A DNA stretch of 64,000 bases from Alkalihalobacterium elongatum (GCF_019024285.1 NZ_WMKZ01000011.1:48396-112395); one strand, 5' to 3'. Shown: positions 54,125-62,436, counted from the stretch's first letter. Program-made: numbers and translations. The notes: generated by a model from the letters alone, not told the origin.

Positions 54125-55714
54125 TTACCGTTGTACCTTATACCCTACAAGTTCCCGGTCCCACGTGTCGAGAGTAACACCTTCTTCACGAAGTTTATAT
54201 TTTTCAACTCTATGCGATGTATTTCGAGGTAACTTCTCTACATACCGTACAAAACGAGGTAAAGCAAAATGAGCCAATCTCATTTGACAGAAATCTAGCA
54301 ATGCTTCTGGCTTTAATTCTTCACCCTCGCGCAAAATAACAACCGCTAGCACTTCTTCTTCGGACAGTTCAGAAGGAACACCGATTATGGCTGCTTCCAA
54401 AACTTTTGGATGCTCATTTATTACACTTTCCACTTCATACGATGAAATATTTTCGCCACGGCGCCTCACAACATCTTTCATTCGATCTAAAAAGTAAAAG
54501 TATCCATCCTCGTCCATACGTCCGCGATCCCCAGTATGAAACCATAAGTTTTCCCAAGCGTTTACGGTTGCTTCTGGCATTTTATAATAACTTGAAAACA
54601 TAATCCAAGGTTCTTTCGGCCGGACGACAATCTCACCAGGCACACCTGCTGGACAAGGTTGGTCATTCTCATCGTGAATCTCAACCTCATAAATTGAGAC
54701 AGGGAAACCACAAGAACCTTTTCGAAATGATTTAGCTGGATTATATAACGCCGTTCCTAGCTCTGTCGATCCATAAACTTCAGAAATTTGTACGTCAAAA
54801 CGATTTTGAAAATCCTCATAGATTTCTAATGGAGTTGGTGCTCCATAAGCTTTTCGGACTGGATTATTTGCATCGTCAGGCCGCTCAGGCTGTTTCATAA
54901 GTATCGTTAAAAGGGAACCCATAAAGTTAAAAGCTGTTATATGCTCTTCTCGACATATGTCCCAAAACTTTGATGCCGAAAATTTATCATGCATGACGAC
55001 ATCGCAACCTGCCATTAACGCAACTAAAATCGTTGTATAACGAGCATTGACATGAAATAGTGGAAACACTGTAAATAAACGGTCTTCTGGTCCATAATCC
55101 ATCAATTCACAGGCTGTTTGAGCAAGACTAAAGTTCGCGCGGTGACTTAGGAGGACACCTTTTGATGGACCTGTTGTCCCCGATGTAAACAAAATAAGTG
55201 ACGGATCACTGTGCGTAATTTCAACATCGACTGGCAAATCAACTGACTTATCGATTAGCTCTGCATAAGAATACCAATTTACTTGGTTTAAGCCCTGTTC
55301 AAATTTCTCTCCAACGACTATAACATGCTTGAGATGAGGTAATTTTTCTAATAGCTCTGCTATACGGTCCACCCATTGTGATGATATAACAATGGCTTGA
55401 CACTCTGCTTTGTTAAGGATGTATGCGAGCAGGTCTCCGCGTAATCCAACATTAACTGGAACTTCAATAACACCGAGCCGAGCTAAGCCTAACCATGTTG
55501 CCAAAAACTCGGGACTATTGGGAAGCATAACAGCACAAGTATCTCCCTTTGAAAGTCCTAATGAGGAAATGGCATGAGCTAGTTTATTCCCACTTTTATG
55601 GAACTCCTCATAATTAAGGTCTGCAGTCTCAAATCGAACAAACCTGGCATGAGGCTTTTCTATTGCACGATGTTCTACAATTTTTCCAAATGTTTCTATA
55701 CCTTTGTACATCAT
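54125..55714 (-). CDS. AMP-dependent acyl-CoA ligase, unusual C-terminal site
   Basis: ANL-superfamily protein of 529 residues with P-loop FTSGTTGPSKGVL, YGSTELGTA and TGDRGRMDEDGYFYFLDRMKD. At the C terminus, where most ligases have PT/SGK, it reads RNTSHRVEKYKLR, so the usual catalytic Lys is Arg502, with Lys505 and Lys507 nearby. The rest resembles CaiC/ATP-dependent acyl-CoA ligases of Actinobacteria, some of which share this change as far as I recall. Probably a CoA ligase with altered adenylation chemistry. ATG follows GGGAGGGAG; site L lies 158 bases upstream. Confidence 0.87.
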   Translation of the reverse strand: MMYKGIETFGKIVEHRAIEKPHARFVRFETADLNYEEFHKSGNKLAHAISSLGLSKGDTCAVMLPNSPEFLATWLGLARLGVIEVPVNVGLRGDLLAYILNKAECQAIVISSQWVDRIAELLEKLPHLKHVIVVGEKFEQGLNQVNWYSYAELIDKSVDLPVDVEITHSDPSLILFTSGTTGPSKGVLLSHRANFSLAQTACELMDYGPEDRLFTVFPLFHVNARYTTILVALMAGCDVVMHDKFSASKFWDICREEHITAFNFMGSLLTILMKQPERPDDANNPVRKAYGAPTPLEIYEDFQNRFDVQISEVYGSTELGTALYNPAKSFRKGSCGFPVSIYEVEIHDENDQPCPAGVPGEIVVRPKEPWIMFSSYYKMPEATVNAWENLWFHTGDRGRMDEDGYFYFLDRMKDVVRRRGENISSYEVESVINEHPKVLEAAIIGVPSELSEEEVLAVVILREGEELKPEALLDFCQMRLAHFALPRFVRYVEKLPRNTSHRVEKYKLREEGVTLDTWDRELVGYKVQR

Positions 55715-55871
55715 GGTCTCCCTCCCTGCTAACTTTCATTAACCTGCTTTATTTGAAAACAAATTAGAAAAAACGTTTTGTATTTGCCTATTTCATGTAA
55801 AATAGATCCTCATGACTAAAAGCTTCCTATTTAATAGTAAAATTTATTTAGTAAAATGGTCTTGATTTTTC

Positions 55872-55887
55872 AAACAAATAACTGTTT
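55872..55887. promoter_or_regulatory. TetR-type palindrome, site L
   Basis: AAACAAATAACTGTTT, one half conserved (AAACAAA), the other degenerate. Confidence 0.45.
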
Positions 55888-55922
55888 GAATTACTCTGTA
55901 AAGAAAGCTCTTTTCTCAAAGA

Positions 55923-56071
55923 TTGTTGCTCTAAGCTATTGGACCGTTAACCAAGCGAAGCTTGGTTCTTCACGCTTTAGCGTGAAGCTTTTGAACATAA
56001 ATTAGCCAGATGGACAAATGAATTTGTCCATTAGGGCTAATTTATGTCAAAAAACGGTCCAATAGCAACAA
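55923..56071. repeat. Large imperfect inverted element with nested hairpins (R4)
   Basis: Ends TTGTTGCT..ATTGGACCGTT and AACGGTCCAAT-AGCAACAA are inverted copies. Inside lie three hairpins: CCAAGCGAAGCTTGG, TTCACGCTTTAGCGTGAA, and CATAAATTAGCC / GGCTAATTTATG with an inner GGACAAATGAATTTGTCC. The reverse complement shares GCTTCAC...AGAACCAAGCTT with R1 (21570-21598). It lies between convergent-looking transcripts and could terminate the FeADH transcript. Confidence 0.75.
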
Positions 56072-56136
56072 AGTTCACGAAAACAACCTTTAAGAAAGAC
56101 CTTTAATACTCTTTTATCTCCAGGTTGTTAGAAATT

Positions 56137-57318
56137 TCACCATGCTGCTTCTAACAAATGAGTAATTTCTGTTTTTAAATCATCTGTACTCAAAACAAAG
56201 GAATTCTCTTCTCCTTGAATATCTTTAAGAATATTTTCAACGACTGCTGGAATGCTTTCGTTTGGAACGTTGAAATCTCTTAACTTATGTGGAATATCTA
56301 AATCTTCAATCAATCCTCTAATTAAAGCTGGAGCCATATTCGCTTTTTCATGAACACTTTTGTGTATTTCGGCTTTCCCTAATATTTCTGGAATTTGTGC
56401 CTGCTCTTCGTAGGTTCGTGGCAAAAGAAACTTCATTACATGAGGTAACATGATTGCTGACGTCATTCCATGAGGTATATTGTAAGTAGCTCCTAATTGA
56501 TGTCCAATACTATGTGATAATCCAAGTTTAATATTGACAACTGAAAATAGAGAAAGCCATGCTCCAACTTGGCATTCGAGTCGATATTTTAAATTGCTCG
56601 GCTCCTTTTTACTAAGCGGTAAATAATTATATAATTTTTTTAGCGCTTGTAATGCCAAACCTGTATTAATCGGATTCGGAGTTGGGGAATATAGCGTTTC
56701 TACTGCATGATCTACTGCACGAATTCCTGTTGAAATCCAAAGCCAGTCTGGCGTTTCTTCTGTGAAAACAGGATCTAGAAAAACGTATTTTGGTGTCATA
56801 TTTAAATGAGAGAACTTATACTTCAAATGATCCTTTCCATTTGTTACTCCCGCAATACTTGTAAACTCCGAAGCTGATAGTGTAGTTGGGATTGCAATAT
56901 GGGGAAGATGGTTTGCCATTGTCAATTCTTTTTCCCCAAAATTTTCTGAATAAGGATACACTTCCTCTTCCATTTGAACTCTTTCAGCTAAAACAAAGGA
57001 AATAATCTTTGCTGCATCAATCGGACTCCCTCCTCCACAGCTAATAATTACATCAGGATGAAATTTGTAAATCTCTTTTATATCTTCCATTAATACTTCA
57101 CCAGGAACATGTTGTTTTGAACATGTTTCCATTATTTCAATTTCGTTATCCTGAATTACTTGAATCATACTTTGGTACGCTTTCGTTTTTAGCATACTGT
57201 TTGTTGTTACAATTAAAGCCTTCGTTCCATTTAAGTTCTTTATTTCATTTATAAGCTGTTTACTCACAACGTTAATCCCGTAATGAATTCGATCCACTGG
57301 AAGAAATTGATAGATCAT
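56137..57318 (-). CDS. Iron-containing alcohol dehydrogenase
   Basis: Group III (FucO-like) dehydrogenase of about 393 residues. NAD-binding GGGSPIDAAK, and metal ligands in RAVDHAVETLYSP and HSIGHQLGATYNIPHGMTSA. Start ATG 57318 follows AAAGGAG by seven bases. A C-terminal copy survives as a relic at 22847-23168. It would oxidise or reduce an alcohol/aldehyde in the pathway, or act as a maleylacetate-reductase-like enzyme; sequence does not decide. Confidence 0.9.
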   Translation of the reverse strand: MIYQFLPVDRIHYGINVVSKQLINEIKNLNGTKALIVTTNSMLKTKAYQSMIQVIQDNEIEIMETCSKQHVPGEVLMEDIKEIYKFHPDVIISCGGGSPIDAAKIISFVLAERVQMEEEVYPYSENFGEKELTMANHLPHIAIPTTLSASEFTSIAGVTNGKDHLKYKFSHLNMTPKYVFLDPVFTEETPDWLWISTGIRAVDHAVETLYSPTPNPINTGLALQALKKLYNYLPLSKKEPSNLKYRLECQVGAWLSLFSVVNIKLGLSHSIGHQLGATYNIPHGMTSAIMLPHVMKFLLPRTYEEQAQIPEILGKAEIHKSVHEKANMAPALIRGLIEDLDIPHKLRDFNVPNESIPAVVENILKDIQGEENSFVLSTDDLKTEITHLLEAAW

Positions 57319-57395
57319 TTTCAAGCTCCTTTCTGCTACTTCAAACTAATGATGACTTACAATATTAACCGTTTAACTATAGATTACACTTTTCC

Positions 57396-58934
57396 TTATT
57401 GGGTGCTTTCCTTTAAATTACGCAGTTCTCTTTTTAAAATTTTTCCAGAAGGATTCCGCGGTAATCGATCTATAAACTCTACTTCTTTAATTGATTGATA
57501 TTTTGCTAGCTTACTGTTGCAAAAATCGATTAGTTCTTGCTTATCCAAGACAGCTTCCTGTTTTAAAACGATATATGCTTTCACTTTTTCTCCCCATTTT
57601 TCATCGGGTACTCCAATTACAGCTGCTTCTAATATTAAAGGATGCTTATAAATGACTTCCTCAATATCTTTTGGATAAATATTAACACCACCGCTAATAA
57701 TCATGTCTTTTTTACGATCTAGTAAATAATAAAATCCGTCTTTGTCCATCATCCCCATGTCACCTGTACGATGAAATCCGTCTGGTGTTCTCGTTTTTTT
57801 CGTTTCTTCTGGATTTTTATAGTATTCAGTAAACATCGATGGCCCTCTCGCAGCAAATTCCCCTTCTTCTCCAACCCCGACATCATTCCCTTCCCCATCA
57901 ATCAGGCGAATTTCCATGAAGGAAAGTTGTTGTCCGACACTCGATGATTTCCTTAGTACATTTTCTGGACGTAAACAAGCTAGTGGAGTAATTTCTGTTG
58001 TTCCGTAATATTCGTTAAAGTCACAATTAAAATGTTGAATAATTCTCTTTTTCGTTACTTCCGCCAAAGGAGCTCCTGCTGAAACAAGTGACCGTAATGA
58101 GGAGAGATCATATTGATTGAAATTTGGTAATTCAAGCATCATGATGTACTGAGTTGGTACAAAAAAAGAATGGGTAACTTTATGATCTTCAATCATTTTT
58201 AAAGTGTTTTCTGCATCAAAATCTCTTGTAATAATCATTTTGCAACCAAGGATACTGAGGCAGAACATATAAAAATGCCCAACTGCGTGATAGATTGGCA
58301 GAGTAACTAACACAACATCGTTGTAGTTTATTCCCCACTCAACAGCAAACGAATACGTCCTAAAAATTTGATTTCCTTGGTTAATCATAATTCCTTTAGG
58401 TAAAGACGTCGTACCTGATGAATAAAGCATAGAAGCCATATCATCAGAATTTACTTCAACATTTGGTGCTTGAATTGACCCCTTATTTATAAAATCCTGA
58501 TAGGGTAAGTAGCGAGTATTCATTTCATATTCACTAACCAAGATTGTTGTTGCTTCACTTATATTTTGTAAGCGGTTACTAATTTCATTAAACGAAGCTA
58601 GCCGTTCCTCTTCAACAAAAATGTATTTCGCATCAGAATCATTAATTAATGATTGGAGACTGTCTCCTTCAACCATATAATTAATTGGTACTGACACACC
58701 GCCCGATGCAGATATAGCAAACAGGATTTCCATCATTTCCAACCGGTTTCTCATATAGAGAACGATATGATCTCCTTTTTCTACTCCAAATTCACGCAAA
58801 GAATTAGCTAAAGCATTAACCCTTTCATAAAGTTCCTTAAATGTTCTTGACTCATTGTAATATTCGACCGCTTTATCATTAGGTTTATTTTTAGCATGAA
58901 CCGCCAAGCCAGTGTGTAAATTGCCATAATTCAA
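57396..58934 (-). CDS. AMP-dependent acyl-CoA ligase
   Basis: ANL-superfamily ligase of about 512 residues: YSSGTTSLPKGIM, YGTTEITPLAC, TGDMGMMDKDGFYYLLDRKKDMI and C-terminal RNPSGKILKR with catalytic Lys. The TTG at 58934, preceded by GGAGGG at seven bases, is the best start; the longer in-frame version has no matching homology and crosses the operator. Downstream of it lies the iron alcohol dehydrogenase. The gene is controlled by the divergent TetR at 59122, through the palindrome at 59010-59032. Confidence 0.9.
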   Translation of the reverse strand: MNYGNLHTGLAVHAKNKPNDKAVEYYNESRTFKELYERVNALANSLREFGVEKGDHIVLYMRNRLEMMEILFAISASGGVSVPINYMVEGDSLQSLINDSDAKYIFVEEERLASFNEISNRLQNISEATTILVSEYEMNTRYLPYQDFINKGSIQAPNVEVNSDDMASMLYSSGTTSLPKGIMINQGNQIFRTYSFAVEWGINYNDVVLVTLPIYHAVGHFYMFCLSILGCKMIITRDFDAENTLKMIEDHKVTHSFFVPTQYIMMLELPNFNQYDLSSLRSLVSAGAPLAEVTKKRIIQHFNCDFNEYYGTTEITPLACLRPENVLRKSSSVGQQLSFMEIRLIDGEGNDVGVGEEGEFAARGPSMFTEYYKNPEETKKTRTPDGFHRTGDMGMMDKDGFYYLLDRKKDMIISGGVNIYPKDIEEVIYKHPLILEAAVIGVPDEKWGEKVKAYIVLKQEAVLDKQELIDFCNSKLAKYQSIKEVEFIDRLPRNPSGKILKRELRNLKESTQ

Positions 58935-59009
58935 CTCATTCCCTCCATCTCTAATATGAGAACATATTTTTATTGACGAAAAAGTGAGAATTCTATAACA
59001 TAACTTTAT

Positions 59010-59032
59010 ACTATCAGTCACTGACTGATAGT
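59010..59032. promoter_or_regulatory. Operator for the divergent TetR regulator
   Basis: Two 11-base arms, ACTATCAGTCA and TGACTGATAGT, around a single centre base: a perfect palindrome. It lies just downstream of the ligase promoter's predicted start and differs completely from the AAACAAA-type sites. Confidence 0.85.
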
Positions 59033-59047
59033 CACCTATTCAAAAAC

Positions 59048-59076
59048 ATCTTAAACTGCTAGTTTTTAATTGTCAA
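59048..59076 (-). promoter_or_regulatory. Sigma-A promoter of the ligase/FeADH operon
   Basis: Minus strand TTGACA (59071-59076), 17 bases, TAAGAT (59048-59053). The operator at 59010-59032 covers about +9 to +31. Confidence 0.75.
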
Positions 59077-59121
59077 TATTTAAAATTTTTAAAATTTTCA
59101 GAACTTTAAGGAGTTACTACT

Positions 59122-59715
59122 ATGACTACCAGACAAAAGCAAGCAAAAAATACAAAAAAGAAACTATTGGAATCCGCTATTCGTCTAGTAAGTACGCACG
59201 GTTATGATAATGTTACAATTGATAAAATTGTAGCAGAGTCAGGAGTTTCAAAGGGAACTTTTTATATTTATTTCAAATCGAAACATCAAATCTTTTTTGA
59301 AATTTTCATTGAAATGGATAGATTTTATGATGAATTTTTACAAACCTTGTCACCCAACCTGAGCTCTTCCGATAAAATACTTAAAATTACTGAAGGTCAA
59401 ATGCACTATATTTGTGAAATCATTGGTAGAGAATTATTAAGGGTTCTATACCTTTATAATCCAGAATATCAAAATTATCTTGCTCGTACAGACCGACAAA
59501 TTTACAAATTAATCAATACACTTATTGTTGAAGGTCAAAATACAAGTGAATTCACGTCAACATTTACAGCCGAAGAGATTACTAAGTTAATTACTAGATG
59601 GATGCGTGGAGCCATTTATGATTGGTCAATTGCCGCAAATAATAATTTTGACCTTGTAAAAGAAAGTAGTAAACAAATTAAAATGTTATTAGAAGGGGTG
59701 AAAGGAAAATCCTGA
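59122..59715 (+). CDS. TetR/AcrR family transcriptional regulator
   Basis: Repressor of 197 residues, N-terminal helix-turn-helix KKKLLESAIRLVSTHGYDNVTIDKIVAESGVSKGTFYIYFKSKHQI, C-terminal ligand domain with no further recognition. It diverges from the ligase at 57396-58934, and a perfect 23-base palindrome lies between the two. ATG after AAGGAG. Only weak similarity to the TetR at 30215, consistent with a different operator. It probably senses an acyl-CoA or the ligase substrate. Confidence 0.92.
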   Translation: MTTRQKQAKNTKKKLLESAIRLVSTHGYDNVTIDKIVAESGVSKGTFYIYFKSKHQIFFEIFIEMDRFYDEFLQTLSPNLSSSDKILKITEGQMHYICEIIGRELLRVLYLYNPEYQNYLARTDRQIYKLINTLIVEGQNTSEFTSTFTAEEITKLITRWMRGAIYDWSIAANNNFDLVKESSKQIKMLLEGVKGKS

Positions 59716-59924
59716 GAATGATACCATTATTACCCTGGAGAAATAGTCTGAATTTCCCAGGTGGAGATTACAATGAAATGTAGCTCAATGGAGATAAGTC
59801 AATTTACCGTTAAAGATTATATAAAGTCTGGCATAATAAGTTGGATGCTAAACTGTAATAGTTTACATCATCCTTCTGTACGAAACTCGAACAATTGTTA
59901 GTTTGATTTAATTACAAATAAAAA

Positions 59925-61118
59925 TTATTTATTTATTAATTGAGCTTGTTTTTTAATACTATGTTTAAAAAGTAAATGATTTGCTATATGACTGTTGGAT
60001 TGGTGTAAATTCATTCTATCAATATCTAAATCATACCGCTTTAATATCTCAACTTCTTTGCGTTTATTTTCAAGAAGTTTCATTTGTTTGATCCCAAGAT
60101 CTTTTAGAATTTGTGCAGCCATATGGTAGTCTTCATAATCTGAGTTGAGACGAAGTTTTTCATCAACCTCATTAGTGGAAAAACCTTGTTCTTGTAACTT
60201 ATAAACTTTTAGCATTCTTATAAGTTCCTCTTCTTTTTCTTCTTTCCTTAAATAAAGTAATACTGCTGACTCATACTTTTCCATTTCACCAAATATTGAA
60301 TGTAGGTATAAACTGGATTTAGTATTGAAAGAGCCAAATACATCTCCTAACAAATTCTGTTTATGAATTCGTACAAGAGGTACACTATTAGAATCGATTT
60401 TTCCTTTAATAATAGCAATGTGTTCGTCTTTATTTCTTTTATTTGAATAACCTACAACTTGAAAGTTTCCATATTCTGTTGGTAGATTAATTTTTACTTC
60501 TTGTTTTACTAATACTTCATTAGTCATGCGATATTGAATTAAATCTTTTATCGTTATCATTTTCAACTGATGTTTGTCTGCAATTTTTTTTAGATCATTT
60601 ACCCGAGCCATTGTTCCATCATCTTTTATAATTTCACAAATGACACCAGCTGGTGTTGAACCTGCTAAACGAGCCAAATCAACTGCTGCTTCTGTATGTC
60701 CAGGTCTTTCAAATACTCCTTCATTTTTTGCGATCAGTGGAAATACATGACCAGGTTTTTTAAAATCGTTTGCTTCGGATTGATTATCGATCATAGCTAA
60801 AATGGTTTCTGACCGTTCGAAGGCTGATATCCCAGTTGTTGTACTCTTATAATCAACGCTGACCGTAAAAGCTGTTCCGTGTATATCTGAATTGTTACTA
60901 ACCATTGGGGAAAGTCCTAATTTCTTACTAAGTTGTTCAGCAACTGGAACACAAACAAGACCCCTCCCATATTTAATGAGAAAATTTATATTCTCTGGTG
61001 TTGCATGTTCAGCTAATAGGACAAAATCTCCTTCATTTTCACGATTTTCATCGTCACATACAATAACTATTTTCCCAAGCTGCAGATCAACAATTGCCTC
61101 TTCAATCTGGTTGAACAT
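59925..61118 (-). CDS. ribB: DHBP synthase with degenerate GTP cyclohydrolase II domain (RibBX-like)
   Basis: Two-domain protein of 397 residues. The N-terminal 200 residues are a normal 3,4-dihydroxy-2-butanone 4-phosphate synthase (DDENRENEGDF at 22-32, GISAFERSETI, RPGHTEAAVDLARLAG). The second half aligns with GTP cyclohydrolase II but its zinc cysteines are replaced (Asn255, Thr266, Ser268 in RIHKQNLLGD...FGSFNTKS) and the RQEGRGIGL loop reads RKEEKEEEL, so cyclohydrolase activity should be lost. It makes the four-carbon riboflavin precursor from ribulose 5-phosphate. The operator site M promoter suggests it is induced with the flavoenzymes. Confidence 0.88.
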   Translation of the reverse strand: MFNQIEEAIVDLQLGKIVIVCDDENRENEGDFVLLAEHATPENINFLIKYGRGLVCVPVAEQLSKKLGLSPMVSNNSDIHGTAFTVSVDYKSTTTGISAFERSETILAMIDNQSEANDFKKPGHVFPLIAKNEGVFERPGHTEAAVDLARLAGSTPAGVICEIIKDDGTMARVNDLKKIADKHQLKMITIKDLIQYRMTNEVLVKQEVKINLPTEYGNFQVVGYSNKRNKDEHIAIIKGKIDSNSVPLVRIHKQNLLGDVFGSFNTKSSLYLHSIFGEMEKYESAVLLYLRKEEKEEELIRMLKVYKLQEQGFSTNEVDEKLRLNSDYEDYHMAAQILKDLGIKQMKLLENKRKEVEILKRYDLDIDRMNLHQSNSHIANHLLFKHSIKKQAQLINK

Positions 61119-61156
61119 GTTACCACACCCTTTTTAGTAATTTTGGTTATTAAATA

Positions 61157-61172
61157 AATCTAACGTTTGTTT
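61157..61172. promoter_or_regulatory. TetR-type palindrome, site M
   Basis: AATCTAACGTTTGTTT, identical to site F; seven bases downstream of the -10 box and 39 bases upstream of the ATG. Confidence 0.7.
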
Positions 61173-61179
61173 GATTTAC

Positions 61180-61207
61180 ATTATATCACTTCAACTGTGA
61201 AATTCAA
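61180..61207 (-). promoter_or_regulatory. Sigma-A promoter of the ribB-like gene
   Basis: Minus strand TTGAAT (61202-61207), 16 bases, TATAAT (61180-61185). Confidence 0.65.
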
Positions 61208-61495
61208 TATTATTTTTGAATTTTCTGAATTTATTTACCTATTGACATCTACAGTGGTTTGAATAGGTGTAGTTCAAAGTCAAATTTCAAAGAGAGTAGC
61301 TCAAAGTTTCTGTCTCCTGGATTTCACAAAAAAAATAGATGTTTCTATGGTTAATAGCACCTCTTTTTGTGGTGGTTGTGGTGCTTGACTCTTTAATTTT
61401 TGAGCCAGCCTCATTATAGTTCAAGCAAAGTAAGGAACAAAGGAAACCAAAAACACACCGAAGAACTACAGCAGTTTGTAGGAAGCTGAAACATA

Positions 61496-61534
61496 AAAGG
61501 TGTAATCCCCAATCTCTTGGAAAATTACACCTTT
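61496..61534. terminator. Hairpin in the intergenic stretch
   Basis: Eleven-bp arms AAAGGTGTAAT / ATTACACCTTT with a short loop. No gene ends next to it; it may be a leftover or shield. Confidence 0.5.
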
Positions 61535-61767
61535 GTGTTTTAGAAGGTTCTGAAAATGTATTCTTTAATTTGAATATATAAAATTCCTTGGGTTAGTAAA
61601 TCTGAAATTATAGGATACTAATAATGTCAGTTAGGTAACCTAGTAAAAAACACCCTAGTTTAACCCTAATTTCTATGTAATCTTATTGTAATACTAATCT
61701 ACGTCATTCTTTCATAGAGATAGAGTTATATAAGAGCTTCCAAAAAACTATATTAACTAGGGGGAAT

Positions 61768-62436
61768 ATGAATATTATGAAAAAACTATTTTTTCTACTA
61801 ACACTACTAGCAGCTCTATTCTTTGCTACACCTGCTTTTGGTTATACTGTTGAAAAAGGAGATACAATGTCCCAGATAGCAAAAAATCATGACGTAACCT
61901 TAGAAGAGTTAGCAAAGGTTAACCCTCAAGTTAAAAATCTTGATATGATCTTCGTAGGACAGCATATCAATATACATAAAGATAAAGATAAGAATAAAGA
62001 TAAAGGTAAACGTGTGAATAGTAATGACAAAAATACTGAACAAAGGGTTGGAACAAGTTATTCTAACGAATTTAATTTCTCCAAAAAGGAATTAGATCTT
62101 TTGGCTAGAATAGTAAGAGCTGAAGCGCAAACAGAACCTTTCGAAGGTAAAGTAGCAGTTGCTGATGTAGTCTTAAATCGAATAGAAAGCCCCAAATTCC
62201 CTAATACATTAAAAGAAGTCATTTATCAACCTAGACAATTTCAACCTGTTGCAAACGGTCAAATCAATAACCCAGCATGTAAAGAGTCTATTAAAGCAGT
62301 AACAGCTGCACTATCAGACATGAGAAACATCTCTCAAGATTCCTTATTCTTTTACAATCCAGCCATAGCCACAAGTCGATGGCTAGATACTAGAGAGACA
62401 ACCATTGTCATTGGAGCTCATGTATTTAAAAACTAA
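61768..62436 (+). CDS. LysM domain-containing cell wall hydrolase (SleB-like)
   Basis: Secreted protein of 222 residues. Signal peptide to about residue 25 (AFG), one LysM domain (YTVEKGDTMSQIAKNHDVTLEELAKVNPQ), a Lys/Asp-rich linker, then a Hydrolase_2 domain (LLARIVRAEAQTEPFEGKVAVADVVLNRI) with its catalytic Glu in RAEAQ. It cleaves peptidoglycan, as in spore-germination SleB/CwlJ proteins. ATG 61768 after GGGGGAAT; an ATG at 61777 is possible. Unrelated to the catabolic genes. Confidence 0.92.
   Translation: MNIMKKLFFLLTLLAALFFATPAFGYTVEKGDTMSQIAKNHDVTLEELAKVNPQVKNLDMIFVGQHINIHKDKDKNKDKGKRVNSNDKNTEQRVGTSYSNEFNFSKKELDLLARIVRAEAQTEPFEGKVAVADVVLNRIESPKFPNTLKEVIYQPRQFQPVANGQINNPACKESIKAVTAALSDMRNISQDSLFFYNPAIATSRWLDTRETTIVIGAHVFKN

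Larger units (their letters stand above)
61119..61767. other. Intergenic stretch between ribB-like and wall-hydrolase genes
   Basis: Contains the site M promoter, a hairpin at 61496-61534 and a weaker AGCACC/GGTGCT pair near 61350-61384. No coding frame of note. Confidence 0.5.

Noticed and set aside
59925..61118. Annotation as a normal bifunctional RibBA
   Set aside because: The cyclohydrolase zinc cysteines and catalytic loop are replaced, so only the RibB activity is supported.
61251..61280. Plus-strand sigma-A promoter starting with TTGACA
   Set aside because: No -10 hexamer at the right distance.
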